From: Aulostomus chinensis
Lineage: Eukaryota; Chordata; Actinopteri; Syngnathiformes; Aulostomidae
Direction: 5' to 3'
Length of the DNA: 64,000 nt
Assembly (NCBI GenBank): GCA_037954235.1
Contig: JBBMOA010000019.1
Coordinates: 15,405,805 to 15,469,804, forward strand
Position numbers and translations under genes: made by a program. This document shows, piece after piece, positions 12,048 to 22,539 of this stretch (positions are counted from its first letter, which is position 1; each line of letters begins with the position of its first letter). Below the pieces are notes generated by a model. It did not search any database. It was not told the origin of the DNA and saw only the letters and a list, made by a program, of their open reading frames with translations.

Positions 12048-12290
12048 TTACTGAACAAACGGGTCTTTATCTTCTTTCTTAAGGTGTCCACAGTATATAT
12101 ATATATATACTGTGGACTTTACTGTGTTTTCAGGTGCTGCACATGCGGCAGAATCCCATCGCACCTCTGCGGACGGACATATGGGAGCATCCGGTTGCTC
12201 TTCTCTGGCTGGACGTACGGGAGAGTCTGTTTGCTCTTCAGAAGTTTGCTGGACGTTTGGTTGAAGGTCATGATTTTCCTCTCGCAAACA
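12048..12290 (-). pseudogene. Possible C-terminal tail exon or relic of the coiled-coil gene
   Basis: Minus-strand frame downstream of the coiled-coil gene at 12705-15053. It opens with a Glu- and Asn-rich stretch (LREENHDLQPNVQQ), then has three adjacent 12-residue repeats: SEEQTDSPVRPA, REEQPDAPICPS and AEVRWDSAACAA. The DNA repeats diverge more than the residue pattern, which suggests past coding use. The frame then runs through the AT-palindrome at 12086-12117 and ends in sequence without character. No in-frame ATG starts it, so it would have to be joined by splicing or be a relic. I cannot decide which. Confidence 0.35.
12086..12117. repeat. 32-bp perfect palindrome around (AT)n
   Basis: GTCCACAGT and its reverse complement flank an alternating TA core, giving a perfect 32-bp palindrome with no spacer. 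It may be a decayed foldback element or simply an AT microsatellite in a palindromic context. Confidence 0.9.
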
Positions 12291-12366
12291 GCTTTTTAAA
12301 TCATGAAGATTTCAGTATCAAGATTACAGTAGAAACTTGGCTTCTCAAATACCCATTTCTGTCTCT

Positions 12367-12606
12367 CTACTCACTCTTGGATTTCAGCTTTTCAAGAGTC
12401 AACTTCTCATTTAGTTCTTCTCTCATTTTGTTCATCTCTACCTTAATGAGGTTGAGCTCACACTTGAGGTCACACTTCTCCTTGTAAACCGTCTTCACCT
12501 CGATGTGAAGATTGTGGACTTCATTGTTCAGGTCTCTAATCTGAGTCTGGTTTTCCTCCCTCACAGATTCTAGGTTGGCCACCATGGCAAACAGGTTCTG
12601 TACCAC
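12367..12606 (-). pseudogene. Frame-shifted continuation of the coiled-coil repeats
   Basis: A 79-codon minus-strand frame whose content (NLESVREENQTQIRDLNNEV, then HNLHIEVKTVYKEK) aligns with the repeated motif of the 12705-15053 gene (NLQTDQDKNQTQIEDLNATV, then HSLQ). It lacks its own ATG and lies in another frame from the main gene. The sequence between them (12607-12704) still encodes recognisable repeat residues (EQAEMKCTKDNLNRREAKLKQL), preceded by a TGA and followed by a TAG. So either the last repeat has decayed with about 27 residues deleted, or a short intron joins the parts. A GTGAGA donor-like site near 12711 and a TTCTCAG acceptor-like site near 12610 exist, but they do not give the matching frame. 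Confidence 0.5.
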
Positions 12607-12704
12607 CTGAGAAGCAACGATTTGAAATTCGGAGACTAAAGCTGCTTAAGTTTGGCTTCCCTTCTATTCAGGTTGTCCTTAGTACATTTCATCTCTGCCT
12701 GTTC

Positions 12705-15053
12705 TCACTCCCTCAGAGACTGAACGCGGGTCAGCTCTTTTCTGAGCTCATTCTCCTCACGCAGAAGCCTTTGCACTGTTGCATTCAGATCTTCTATCTG
12801 AGTCTGGTTCTTGTCCTGGTCTGTTTGGAGGTTGAACACCACAGAAGCGAGTGTCTGTATCTCCTGGAATTTGCTTTTATTCTCCTGTTGAAGATAAGAA
12901 ACTAGTTCCCACATGTTCATATTTTCTTCCTGTGTGTTGTCACTCAGAGACCGAAGCTGCTCAAGATCAGCTTCCCTTTTCTTGAGTTCCTCCTCAATAC
13001 TTCTCCTCTCCCTCTGTTCAAGCTGCCACAGACACTCAATGTTATGTAGCTCTGTCCTGAGCCAATTGTTCTTCTCTTTGATCAACTCCCCATCATGCTG
13101 AAGACTGTGGACTGTTGCGTTCAGACCTTTTATCTGAGCCTGGATCTTGTCTAGGTCAGTTTCGAGGCTGGCAACTGCAGCAGTGAGGTTCTGCATCTCC
13201 TGGATTGCACTTTCATTCTTCTGTCCAAGTGTAGAAACTTGTTCCTTCAATTTCTGATTTTCTGCCTCTGTGTCTTCACACAGAGCCTGAAGCTGCTCCA
13301 GTTCAGTTTGCATCTTGTTGAGGTCATCCTCAATAGATCTCCTCTCCGCCTCTTCAAGCTCACTCAGAGACTGAACGTAAGTGTTCTCCTCTTGAACCGT
13401 CTTCCCGTCACGCAGAAGACCTCGGACTGTTGCGTTCAGATCTTCTACCTGAGTCTGGTTCTTGTCCTTGTCTGTTTGGAGGTTGACCACCACAGAAGCG
13501 AGTGTCTGTATCTCCTGGATTGCACTTTCATTCTTCTGTCCAAGTGTAGAAACTTGTTCCCTCAAGTTCTGATTTTCTGCATCTGTGTCTTCACACCGAG
13601 ACTGAAGCTGCTCCAGTTCGGTTTTCATCTTGTTGAGGTCGTCCTCAATAGATCTCCTCTTTGCCTCTTCAAGCTCCCTCAGAGACTGAACGAGGGTCAG
13701 CTCTGTCCTGAGCCGACTGTTCTCCTCTTGGACCATCTCCCCCTCATGCTGAAGACTGTGGACCGTTGCGTTCAGATCTTCTATCTGAGTCTGGTTCCTG
13801 TCCTTGTCTGTTTGGAGGTTGACCACCACAGAAGCGAGTGTCTGTATCTCCTGGAATTTGCTTTTATTCTCCTTTTGAAGATCAGAAACTGCTTCCCTCA
13901 AGTTCATATTTTCATCCTGTGTGTTGACACACAGAGACCGAAGCTGCTCAAGATCAGTTTCCCTTTGATTGAGTGCCTCCTCAATACGTGTCCTCTCCCT
14001 CTGTTCAAGCTGCCACAGACACTCAATGTTACGTAGCTCTGTCCTGAGCCGATTGTTCTCCTCTTGGATCATCTCCCCCTCATGCTGAAGACTGTGGACC
14101 GTTGCGTTCAGATCTTCTATCTGAGTCTGGTTCCTGTCCTGGTCTGTTTGGAGGTTGACCACCACAGAAGCGAGTGTCTGTAGCTCCTGGAATTTGCTTT
14201 TATTCTCCTTTTGAAGATCAGAAACTACTTCCCTCAAGTTCATATTTTCATCCTGTGTGTTGACACACAGAGACCGAAGCTGCTCAAGATCAGTTTCCCT
14301 TTGATTGAGTGCCTCCTCAATACGTGTTCTCTCCCTCTGTTCAAGCTGCCACAGACACTCAATGTTACGTAGCTCTGTCCTGAGCCGATTGTTCTCCTCT
14401 TGGATCATCTCCCCCTCTTGCTGAAGACTGTGGACCGTTGCCTTTTGAAGATCAGAAACTACATCCCTCAAGTTCATATTTTCGTCCTGTGTGTTGACAC
14501 ACAGAGACTGTAGCTGCTCAAGATCAGTTTCCCTTTGATTGAGTGCCTCCTCAATACATGTCCTCTCCCTCTGTTCAAGCTGCCACAGACACTCAATGTT
14601 ACGTAGCTCTGTCCTGAGCCGATTGTTCTCCTCTTGGATCATCTCCCCCTCATGCTGAAGACTGTGGACTGTTGCGTTCAGATCTTCTATCTGAGCCTGG
14701 TTCTTGTCCTGGTCTTTTTGGAGGCTGGCAACCACAGAACTGAGTTTCTGTATCTCCTGGATTCCACTTTCATTCTCCTGTCCAAGAGTAGAAACTTGTT
14801 CCCTCAAGTTCTGATTTTCTGCCTGTGTGTTGTCACACAGAGTCTGAAGCTGCTCAAGTGCAATTTTCTTCTCAGCCAGTTCCTCCTGTACTGTCAGCCT
14901 TAGAGATGGAGGAGCAGAATCCCATTCACCAGGTTCATTCATTGGATAAATACAGCTTGTACCAAGATGCACCAGATCTTTGAATGTTCCAACTAAACAA
15001 CCCAGTGGAATCATAGCGTTCTGTGCAGTGCTGATGAGAAGATCTTGGGCCAT
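12705..15053 (-). CDS. Repetitive coiled-coil protein, uncharacterised
   Basis: A 782-residue open frame without introns. The ATG at 15053 has A at -3 and G at +4, a good Kozak context. The first 60 residues (MAQDLLISTAQNAMIPLG...) are non-repetitive and partly hydrophobic. The rest consists of seven related units of about 105 residues, each starting near LEQLQ(S/T)LC.NT and running through QEIQ.L.SVV, then NQ.QIEDLNATVHSLQ, then LRTELRNIECLWQLEQRE. Leucines at heptad spacing with Glu, Gln, Asn and Lys rich flanks predict a long parallel coiled coil. Unit 2 is shortened by an in-frame deletion joining SDLQK to ATVHSLQ. The family is unknown to me; it loosely resembles golgin- or myosin-tail-like rods, but such similarity is common for any coiled coil. 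The conserved frame over seven diverged units argues for past or present coding. The ending at TGA (12705-12707) looks premature, because homologous sequence continues downstream in another frame. It may be an intact fast-evolving gene or a recently damaged copy. Confidence 0.62.
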   Translation of the reverse strand: MAQDLLISTAQNAMIPLGCLVGTFKDLVHLGTSCIYPMNEPGEWDSAPPSLRLTVQEELAEKKIALEQLQTLCDNTQAENQNLREQVSTLGQENESGIQEIQKLSSVVASLQKDQDKNQAQIEDLNATVHSLQHEGEMIQEENNRLRTELRNIECLWQLEQRERTCIEEALNQRETDLEQLQSLCVNTQDENMNLRDVVSDLQKATVHSLQQEGEMIQEENNRLRTELRNIECLWQLEQRERTRIEEALNQRETDLEQLRSLCVNTQDENMNLREVVSDLQKENKSKFQELQTLASVVVNLQTDQDRNQTQIEDLNATVHSLQHEGEMIQEENNRLRTELRNIECLWQLEQRERTRIEEALNQRETDLEQLRSLCVNTQDENMNLREAVSDLQKENKSKFQEIQTLASVVVNLQTDKDRNQTQIEDLNATVHSLQHEGEMVQEENSRLRTELTLVQSLRELEEAKRRSIEDDLNKMKTELEQLQSRCEDTDAENQNLREQVSTLGQKNESAIQEIQTLASVVVNLQTDKDKNQTQVEDLNATVRGLLRDGKTVQEENTYVQSLSELEEAERRSIEDDLNKMQTELEQLQALCEDTEAENQKLKEQVSTLGQKNESAIQEMQNLTAAVASLETDLDKIQAQIKGLNATVHSLQHDGELIKEKNNWLRTELHNIECLWQLEQRERRSIEEELKKREADLEQLRSLSDNTQEENMNMWELVSYLQQENKSKFQEIQTLASVVFNLQTDQDKNQTQIEDLNATVQRLLREENELRKELTRVQSLRE

Positions 15054-15055
15054 AC

Positions 15056-15400
15056 TTAATCTCCTGTAACTGTCTGGTGTTTAAAGACCAGAACTACTCC
15101 ATAAATTTGGAGCCTGGATCCTGATATTATGTCATCACTGTCAGTCATGCCAAATGACATCAAAGACGTGAGTGTCATCTAGTCATGTGACATCACTGAC
15201 AGTGTTGAGGTTGGGGAAATAGTCTCCCGGAATCCAACTGGTACCCACACCCTCCTTGTTTTTTGAAAAACCCAACCAGTCTCCCTCAAACTCTGTCCTT
15301 GGGTGAAATTCTGCAGCGGTAGGCGATGCTGCGATACCAGGATCAGTTAAACCTAACCAAGTAAAGCTCATGTGGCTCAGTGGCAGGGTGAAGTGAAGTG
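15056..15400 (-). other. Upstream of the coiled-coil gene; possible small coding remnant
   Basis: This is the presumed 5' flank of the minus-strand coiled-coil gene. A 62-codon minus-strand frame at 15183-15371 starts at an ATG and contains EFEGDWLGFSKNKEGVG then TSWIPGDYFPN. The spacing of W, G and PGDYFPN is faintly SH3-like, but the match is too short to call. It could be a 5' exon, a remnant or chance. Confidence 0.25.
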
Positions 15401-16050
15401 TGAGTGCAGAGCTGAGAGCTGTGCCTTGAAGAACCCCGTTTTTGTCAGGAATGTAGTGACGTTATTTGTGACGTGGTGCGAGTTATCGATCAGACATGAG
15501 AAGCGTCTGTTTGAGACTTGTGGTTTTTGAGGAGACAGCCTCCCCATCAACGAAATTTTTTGTTGACTACACTTTTTCTGTGGCTAATTTGTGGGGAGAA
15601 CGTAAATACTCACAAGTATTCAAAGTAAAAAAAAACAAAAACAAAAACATGCTTCACGCTTCAAGAGACCTAATCCTGCTGGATGGATGCTGCATCCATT
15701 CTGTCACTGCCACTGCTCACTTCCTAAACCACACGTTCTATCTAAGAGATGACTTTTGAACGCTTGAATAAAGATTGTGCGTTTTTCCTCTCAAACAATG
15801 TGCCACATTATACAGTAAGTGAAAAGCAAAAGGGTTTCCAACGAGCAAACATAATCGGGTCTTCGCCCCAGAGGACCTCCGGGCTCAGGCCCTAATTAAA
15901 GCTGCAAGCGGCGTTGTTAGGTCCTGAGCCTCCGTGCAGCCTGTGGCAGCGTCGCTGACACCAGCCTGAACGCAACGGTGTGTTGGCCAAATCTGTAGGC
16001 CTTGTAGTTTAGGAGTTAGAAGCCTGAGTCTGATCAGAGAGTGACAGCAG
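15400..16050. repeat. Dispersed repeat flanking the 71-bp array, left side
   Basis: The segment 15405-15560 (GCAGAGCTGAGAGCT..., GTTTTTGTCAGGAATGTAGTG, ..., GGAGACAGCCTCCCCAT) matches 16700-16830 (TTTTTGTCAGGAATGCAGTG, ..., ACACGGTCTCCCCAT). Together with AAAGCTGCAAGCGGCGTTG at 15897-15915 this looks like a dispersed fish repeat whose internal segment was multiplied into the array at 16047-16622. I cannot name the family with certainty. Confidence 0.55.
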
Positions 16051-16622
16051 AGCTGAGAGCTGGCCCTTTAAGAACCCCTCCCCCACTGCTCTGTCTTTGA
16101 TCTGTGCTAGAGTGAGAGCAGAGCTGAGAGCTGGCCCTTTAAGAACCCCTCCCCCACTGCTCTGTCTTTGATCTGTGCGAGAGTGGAGAGCAGAGCTGAG
16201 AGCTGGCCTTTTAAGAACCCCTCCCCCACTGCTCTGTCTTTGATCTGTGCTAGAGAGAGAGCAGAGCTGAGAGCTGGCCCTTTAAGAACCCCTCCCCCAC
16301 TGCTCTGTCTTTGATCTGTGCTAGAGTGGAGAGCAGAGCTGAGAGCTGGCCCTTTAAGAACCCCTCCCCCACTGCTCTGTCTTTGATCTGTGCTAGAGTG
16401 ACAGCAGAGTTGAGAGCTGGCCCTTTAAGAACCCCTCCCCCACTGCTCTGTCTTTGATCTGTGCTAGAGTGAGAGCAGAGCTGAGAGCTGGCCCTTTAAG
16501 AACCCCTCCCCCACTGCTCTGTCTTTGATCTGTGCTAGAGTGAGAGCAGAGCTGAGAGCTGGCCCTTTAAGAACCCCTCCCCCACTGCTCTGTCTTTGAT
16601 CTGTGCTAGAGTGGAGAGAGAG
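16047..16622. repeat. 71-72 bp tandem repeat, eight copies
   Basis: Eight head-to-tail copies of a unit containing GCAGAGCTGAGAGCTGGCCC, then TTTAAGAACCCCTCCCCCAC, then TGCTCTGTCTTTGATCTGTGC. The AGCTGAGAGC landmark falls at 16051, 16122, 16194, 16265, 16337, 16408, 16479 and 16550, so the period alternates between 71 and 72. Copies are nearly identical, differing mainly by one or two bases in the linker (GTGAGAGC, GTGGAGAGC, GAGAGAGC, GTGACAGC). There are no unique spacers, so it is a minisatellite and not CRISPR-like. Confidence 0.97.
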
Positions 16623-16639
16623 GAGGAGCACCAGAATTG

Positions 16640-18500
16640 GAGTGTGTAAAAGCTGAATAAGTCGGCATACATTGGTCAAGAGTGACACATAATACCATAT
16701 TTTGTAGGGATTTTTGTCAGGAATGCAGTGGTGTGCTTGTTAAAGCTGTGGGACGTATGGTGTAGACGTTAGAAGCATTTGTTTGACAGTATGTACCCTG
16801 AGAGGACACGGTCTCCCCATAGGCTTCCATTGTAAGCATGAAACGTGTCTCCCCCACTTTGAGGGCTTGTAAAGTCCAAACCGAGTGATTCATATAAAAA
16901 CTTTTAATAACTTTGAATCAGCACAGTTGGGAGAGTAATGTGTGAAAGTTTGGAAGCAATAGCATTGATGCCCTAGGAGGAGATAGATTTTGTTCGGGGA
17001 GTAAAAAAAGTCCTCATTTTGACAGTTTTGTCCAATTTGTGGACATTCTGTTGTAGATAGGTGAGGGGTCAGAGTGTATGAATTGTTCGTCTTGATGAGA
17101 CAAGTCCAACGGTGTTGGTCCCATGTTTGTGGGTTTTGAATGGGTGTGTATGTGAAAACCAGCTCGCACACAGCACACATTTTTAACCCTAAAAATATTA
17201 GTTGACTAGAAGAGAGGCTCCTGCTACTGATCAATGCCGACTCTGTAAGGGAGGAATACTTCTGGACAAGCAAGATTCTGAACCTGATCGTTTTAATGGT
17301 TTTTGACAGAAGCATGCCAACCCTTTTCATCCACTACCATTCGTTATGCTAAGCTAATCGGCAATCAACCAGTTCCTGTGGTCTCCCTAATGCAGCAGAG
17401 AGGAGAGAGGAGTATCTATCTCGTCTCTGAAGAGGATGGCATTGCGTATTTCCAATACAAATACAGTGGCGTGTTCCTTTAACAATTAAACCTTAACAAA
17501 CTTTTGTGATTTAATAAGGGATACAATGGATGGGAGGGTAAAAATAAGACAAGAGGGAAGGAAAGTAGGAAATCAAATGATTGTATGACTGGTTAAGCAG
17601 CAAGAAGAGACAGAGGGGAAATCAGATTCCTATTTGATCCCTTTCTTAATTATTCACTAATTTTCTTTTGCGTGTAGTTGCTTTGATAATACTGTTCTTC
17701 TGAGATTCATGCCAATAAAATCATGAATGAGAGGGAAGGAAGAGATAAGACGTGAGAAAAAGGCCGAGAACAAGTAGACTGACAGATAATTAGAGAGAGG
17801 CAAGGGAGAGAACCCAGTCGTCACGCTGAGTAAATGATTTGAGGGTTAAAGACTCAACGCTAAAGCAAAAAGAAAAGCAGTTCACACTCAATGTTGTTCC
17901 ATAATGACATCTGGACACCTCTGAGTCAGGGGCCATTGCACATAAAAACATTCAGACACACACAAAGCATGCTGCTTGTTCTCAAGAGCGAGTGAACCCC
18001 CGCTGCGCGACTAACAGCATCCTCCATTAACTCCATCACACACAAATACACATATACATGTATATGTGTCTCTCTCTTTAAGTCGTCGACACACAGACAC
18101 CAGAGGAGATGAGGAAAAACGAAAGAAAAGAGTGGTGATGCAAGGACAGGACAAGAAAGATAATGGGAGGGAAATAAAACGAAGGATAGAAGGAAAGGAG
18201 GTGGGAAGACAGCAAAGAAGAAGGGAGGAGAGGAAACTATAGCTAAATATAAAAAAGGCTAGGAAACGAGTGAGGAGAGGAAAGGAGGATTAATTATCGT
18301 TAGCTGCCAGCGAGGAAACTGGTTTGTCTGTTGCTAATTTTCACCAAACTTGGTGGAGGGGTGTTGCATCCCTTTTTAGAACAAGTCAGTTTAATAAAGC
18401 AAAAACTGGATTTTACATCACTTTTGGTTGAAGTCTTTATTCTCACAGCGCCTGTCTGGTAGCTACGTTGACACCGTGGCTATATTAGGAATTGATATGT
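16640..18500. other. Intergenic, repeat-derived at its left
   Basis: 16700-16880 belongs to the dispersed repeat that surrounds the tandem array. The motif TTCACCAAACTTGGTGG near 18340 also looks like part of a dispersed element. A 22-bp perfect palindrome (ACACATATACATGTATATGTGT) lies at 18048-18069. A minus-strand frame at 16890-17330 has 146 codons but no recognisable content. Confidence 0.5.
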
Positions 18501-21500
18501 GCTGATTAAAGCCTGGTGATGGTTGCTTCTTGCCAGTTGAAAGCAGTTTCTTCTTCAGTTTGCACCTGAACACATTTATTAGGGCCTGAGCCTGAAGGTA
18601 CTTCTATTATGTTTGTTTCTCCTCTTTTTCGTTTCTCACGGTACAGCCACGGTAACTGTCGCTGGATCTGTTCTTTTTTGTCCTCAGCCTCCGCCACCTT
18701 TCTATGCAACAAACTCAATTTATCAATGTTCCGGCAGCCTTCTTATTCTTACCGGATTACTTCTTTACAAAGCGAGACAGTGCATTGTACATTTTACTAA
18801 AAAAAACAAATGGCGACTGATGGCTACAGCAAAAAAATAACAGCAAAACTAACCAAAAAAAAATGTCATGATGCTACAAAACTCTCAAGGTCATGTATAA
18901 TCCACATCTTCTTTATCCAGCTGTGCACTTAGTGATCCATAAACACTTCGATTTGAGCTAAAAACAAATGAAGCATAGCCATTGTGGTTTGGTGTGAATT
19001 CACGGTACCGCCCAGTGTGACCAGTCGACGTATTCAGTTGAACCAACTCGCTCACGCTTCTTCACGGTTGTGCTAAAATACAAACGTTCCTGTTTTTTTT
19101 TATAGCTCAAATCAAAGGGTTTGTTGATTTTTGAACAAACAGCTGCATAAAGAATATCTGTAGTATATCAGCCGTTTAGCTTGAGAGTTTGTAAACTGAT
19201 GTTTTTGGACAGTTTTTTTTGTCCTTAGCCATCTTTAGCTTCAAGCTAAATATACATGGCTGAACCTTTCTGCATTCTGGAGTCACAAAGAAAGGACGCA
19301 GGAGGGAAAACCATCTTTGTGAGCTCAAGACAACTATTTGTAAAAACTTGAGAGACAAAATTCACCTTTTGGTAAAAGCAAACGAAAGATGCAGCAAAGA
19401 GCTTAGCTGCAGTAGAGCTTCAGCAAAATGTAGCTTGCTAGGACGCTACTCTGCCACTTGACCTATGGCTGAATTAAGCTAAAATGAAAATGACGGTAAA
19501 ATGGGAAGGAGGGCGAAAAACTGTAACTGAAAATGTGAATTCATGAAAAAAAGACAGGCCGAGAAGGAGGCAGCTTCACATTTTCTTTGTTTGTCTCCAT
19601 CTGTGTCGGCGTGATTGCAAACAAAACGAGCATCGGCAGCTCGCTTAGTTAGTTAGTTAGCAGGGGAATCAGCCAGTACTTAGGCCCCAATTATCCACTA
19701 AATCTGCCTCTCTCTCTAAATGAGATTATTGCCACACACAAGAAGCTGTGGCTCCCATTGGGTTCCATTAACTTTGATTACTCCTCATTATTTACTTACA
19801 GCTCTGCCACTGTTATTGCTTTCACTTCCACAGACGCTCCGAGAAGTGAGAGGAGAGGGGCGATACAAACACATAAAGATGGAGGAAGACGCACTTAATT
19901 GCAAAAGCACCAAATGTAAGTAATAAAGATTAAATAGTAAAATGACTTATTTGTCTATAGAAGCGCACACACACACACACGGGGCACCAGATTAACAGGG
20001 TTTGCACAGTTTTGCAGCTGGTTCGACCACAAATGTGACGCATTATGCCCCCGACTTTAATAGTTCTAGGACAGGGAGCAGGGTAAGAAAGTTAGGAGTA
20101 TACGTGTACCAACAGGGATGACAGGAGAGAAGATAATGGCGGAGTGGGGCTGAGGTGTGGGGGCTGTTTAAACAGAGTATCCAAACACCCACCATGAGCA
20201 TTTCATTTCATTGCACACATGCTGGTTCCAGAGTTTTCAGCGGAAGACAGAAGAAAGAGCCGCCCACTGAGGTCAAAGGAAAGACAACCAGCAGCAGCTG
20301 TAGATACGTGTTCAACAGATTAAAACAATTTTGTTTGCACAATTACGTTTTTTGATTGTGAATAATGACGATTGTAGGAGTAGAACTAGAATGGGATGTC
20401 ACAGCAAACAACACTACAAAACCTGATGGGAGTTTTAGTTGCATGAAAAGTTTCTGTGCCTCTTTGCTGTCAAAATTTGTTCTGATTGACAGATAGAAAG
20501 GGAAACATTCATATTTTCTATGTTTTAAGTTCAGGTCAAATTTGATTTTATTAGATCGTCATATCTGATTTTCAGATTATTCTTTGCAAGGTCAAAGCTG
20601 ATCAGGGCTCATGTTGGACAAAAAAAAATCGAATTATTTTACAATTAAAACAAAAAGTGTCTTGTTCCCGTAGGAACATCTGTGACTTCCACTTTTGCAA
20701 AGCTCCTCCTTTCAAAGGTTTTAGTCCAGTATTTGCCCAATAAATGAGCTTTTGCCTCAGATTATTAACAGACATGGACTGTGTGCTAGCAAAAATACGC
20801 TAACAGCGTACGTTTGATGACAGGCCATCACTATTGCTACGGCTCTAGAGCTCAACAGTGCCCAACCACCTTGGTTCCAGAAGAGAAAAATCCCGTTCAC
20901 GTTCTTCCATTAAATGATTGTTAACAATTATGCTCATGTAGAACCCTCAAGTCTAAACCTTGCTTTCAGAGAAGCTGGATTTATTGGAGAATTACTACAC
21001 CACCACAATCCTAAGCAGCGTCTTTGATTGATAAAGTTTGTGCACAGTCGTTCGAGAGGGACGTGCCTGCAGAAAAATGAGTTCCCTTTTCTAACCAGAA
21101 ACAGAACATTTGGTATTATACCATATATTTATTGTCAATAGTGGCAAGTTAGCTAGCAATCACAAAAATGGACCATTGGTCAGGAATTGTAGAACAACGC
21201 TGGGTCAGCAATATCCTCCCTTACAGGGTTAGCGGTTGCTGAACTGTTGGAATAATTATGTACACAGTCTTGTGTGTTTTTCCTCCATTTCGCTGTTTTA
21301 TTTTTGCACCACATGAAATATTCTAGGGTATTGTTTCATTTCTTCACTGGTCAGTTTAGTTCCAAGTGTAAATAAAGACTCGGATGAAACATCGGCGGAG
21401 GAATTGGAACCTTTCTTAGGGGAGACGGTATTCCACGTGACTAGCTGACGAAAAACAGATGCAATCATAGTTCCTTGCATTTCAAGAGGTCTCTTGCACC

Positions 21501-22530
21501 GATTATTGCTCGCGACCAAGATATTCTCTCACCCTGTGCCAATCATTAGTCTTTCTTCACATTGTTATGGATATGAATTTCCTAGCAGTGAACACTCGGG
21601 GCATCTTCTTTAAATCATACGGAATTATGTACACAAGACAAGTCTACGAGGAAACAAAGCATTCTGCATTTAGATTATTGAGAAGGAAACAGAAAAATAG
21701 AATTGGGGAAATTCCCCTGAACACAGGAAGTAACACTCACGCGTTTAAGGGGAACCCCTCACTACATAAGAACCTCTCCCCTCTAAGCAGAGAGGAAACA
21801 AATTTGTTTGCTTACTGGAGAGCATCTCAGTTGTTATTTTGGGGCCGTGCCCAGCGCTCACGGCACTCACGACACTAATGCCACTTTGTGCGCTGAGTTG
21901 CCACACAGGCCAAATCACCAGGGCACAAATGTGTGTGTATGTGCACGTTGGCATGGTAGAAGTGTGAAGCTTATTACCAACAGCATCAAGAGATCACAGC
22001 TGTTTCGCCTCCAAACTTTCTGACAGCCAAAAGACAGGAAACTACATAGACAGCCAGGAGAAGATAAAACATTTTTTTAAAATTGAGCGGGTATGAACTC
22101 AGCTCTAAGGCCTAATTTCACTGACATTGTCCCTCGCTTAATTGCAAAAATCCCTCCATTTCTGCTTCCCTCCCTGTCGTGCAGCTCTGTGGCGCTCCAA
22201 GGTAAAAAAGAAGTCAGGATCTAATTTCATTTCGGTTTGTCTTAGGACAACTTTTAGATGTTTAATTCTATCCCAATTTCATGTAATCAGGCGCAAGACT
22301 TCCCTAGAGGGAGGGCAACGCAGGCCAGGGCCAGGCGCATGCTATTTGCAAATGTAATTGGTCCACCTTTGTTCTGCTCTACCTCATTGGCAGTCCTCCT
22401 TTTCTCTGCTCCCTCTTTTACCCTCCATTATCTTCTCATCCGTCCATCTTTTCCTGTAGCATCATCTTCTCCTTCTCTCCCATCTCCTCTCTCTCCTCCT
22501 CCCGCGTCCCTCCCTTCCCCTCCCCTCTAG
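18501..22530. other. Intergenic, no supported gene
   Basis: A minus-strand frame at 18506-18718 (70 codons, rich in Lys, Glu, Gln and Arg) has a protein-like composition but no ancestry I recognise. (TTAG)4 lies at 19647-19662 and a short CA tract near 19967-19980. Near 22415-22530 the sequence becomes a pyrimidine-rich CTCC/TCTCC stretch. No splice-bounded coding exon was found. Confidence 0.5.
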
Positions 22531-22539
22531 GCGAAGCGT

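Noticed and set aside
12613..12713. A 100-bp intron joining the two coiled-coil frames
   Set aside because: GTGAGA and TTCTCAG sites exist, but the join gives a frame that does not match the downstream repeat similarity.
13239..14036. 265-codon plus-strand frame opposite the coiled-coil gene
   Set aside because: Repeated antisense of the coiled-coil units (Leu/Phe-rich). The minus strand has the clean heptad pattern and a better start.
16047..16622. CRISPR-like array
   Set aside because: Vertebrate DNA, and the 71-bp units are directly adjacent with no unique spacers.
18506..18718. Charged 70-codon minus-strand frame as a gene
   Set aside because: Composition looks protein-like but there is no family, no splice sites and no neighbouring coding blocks.
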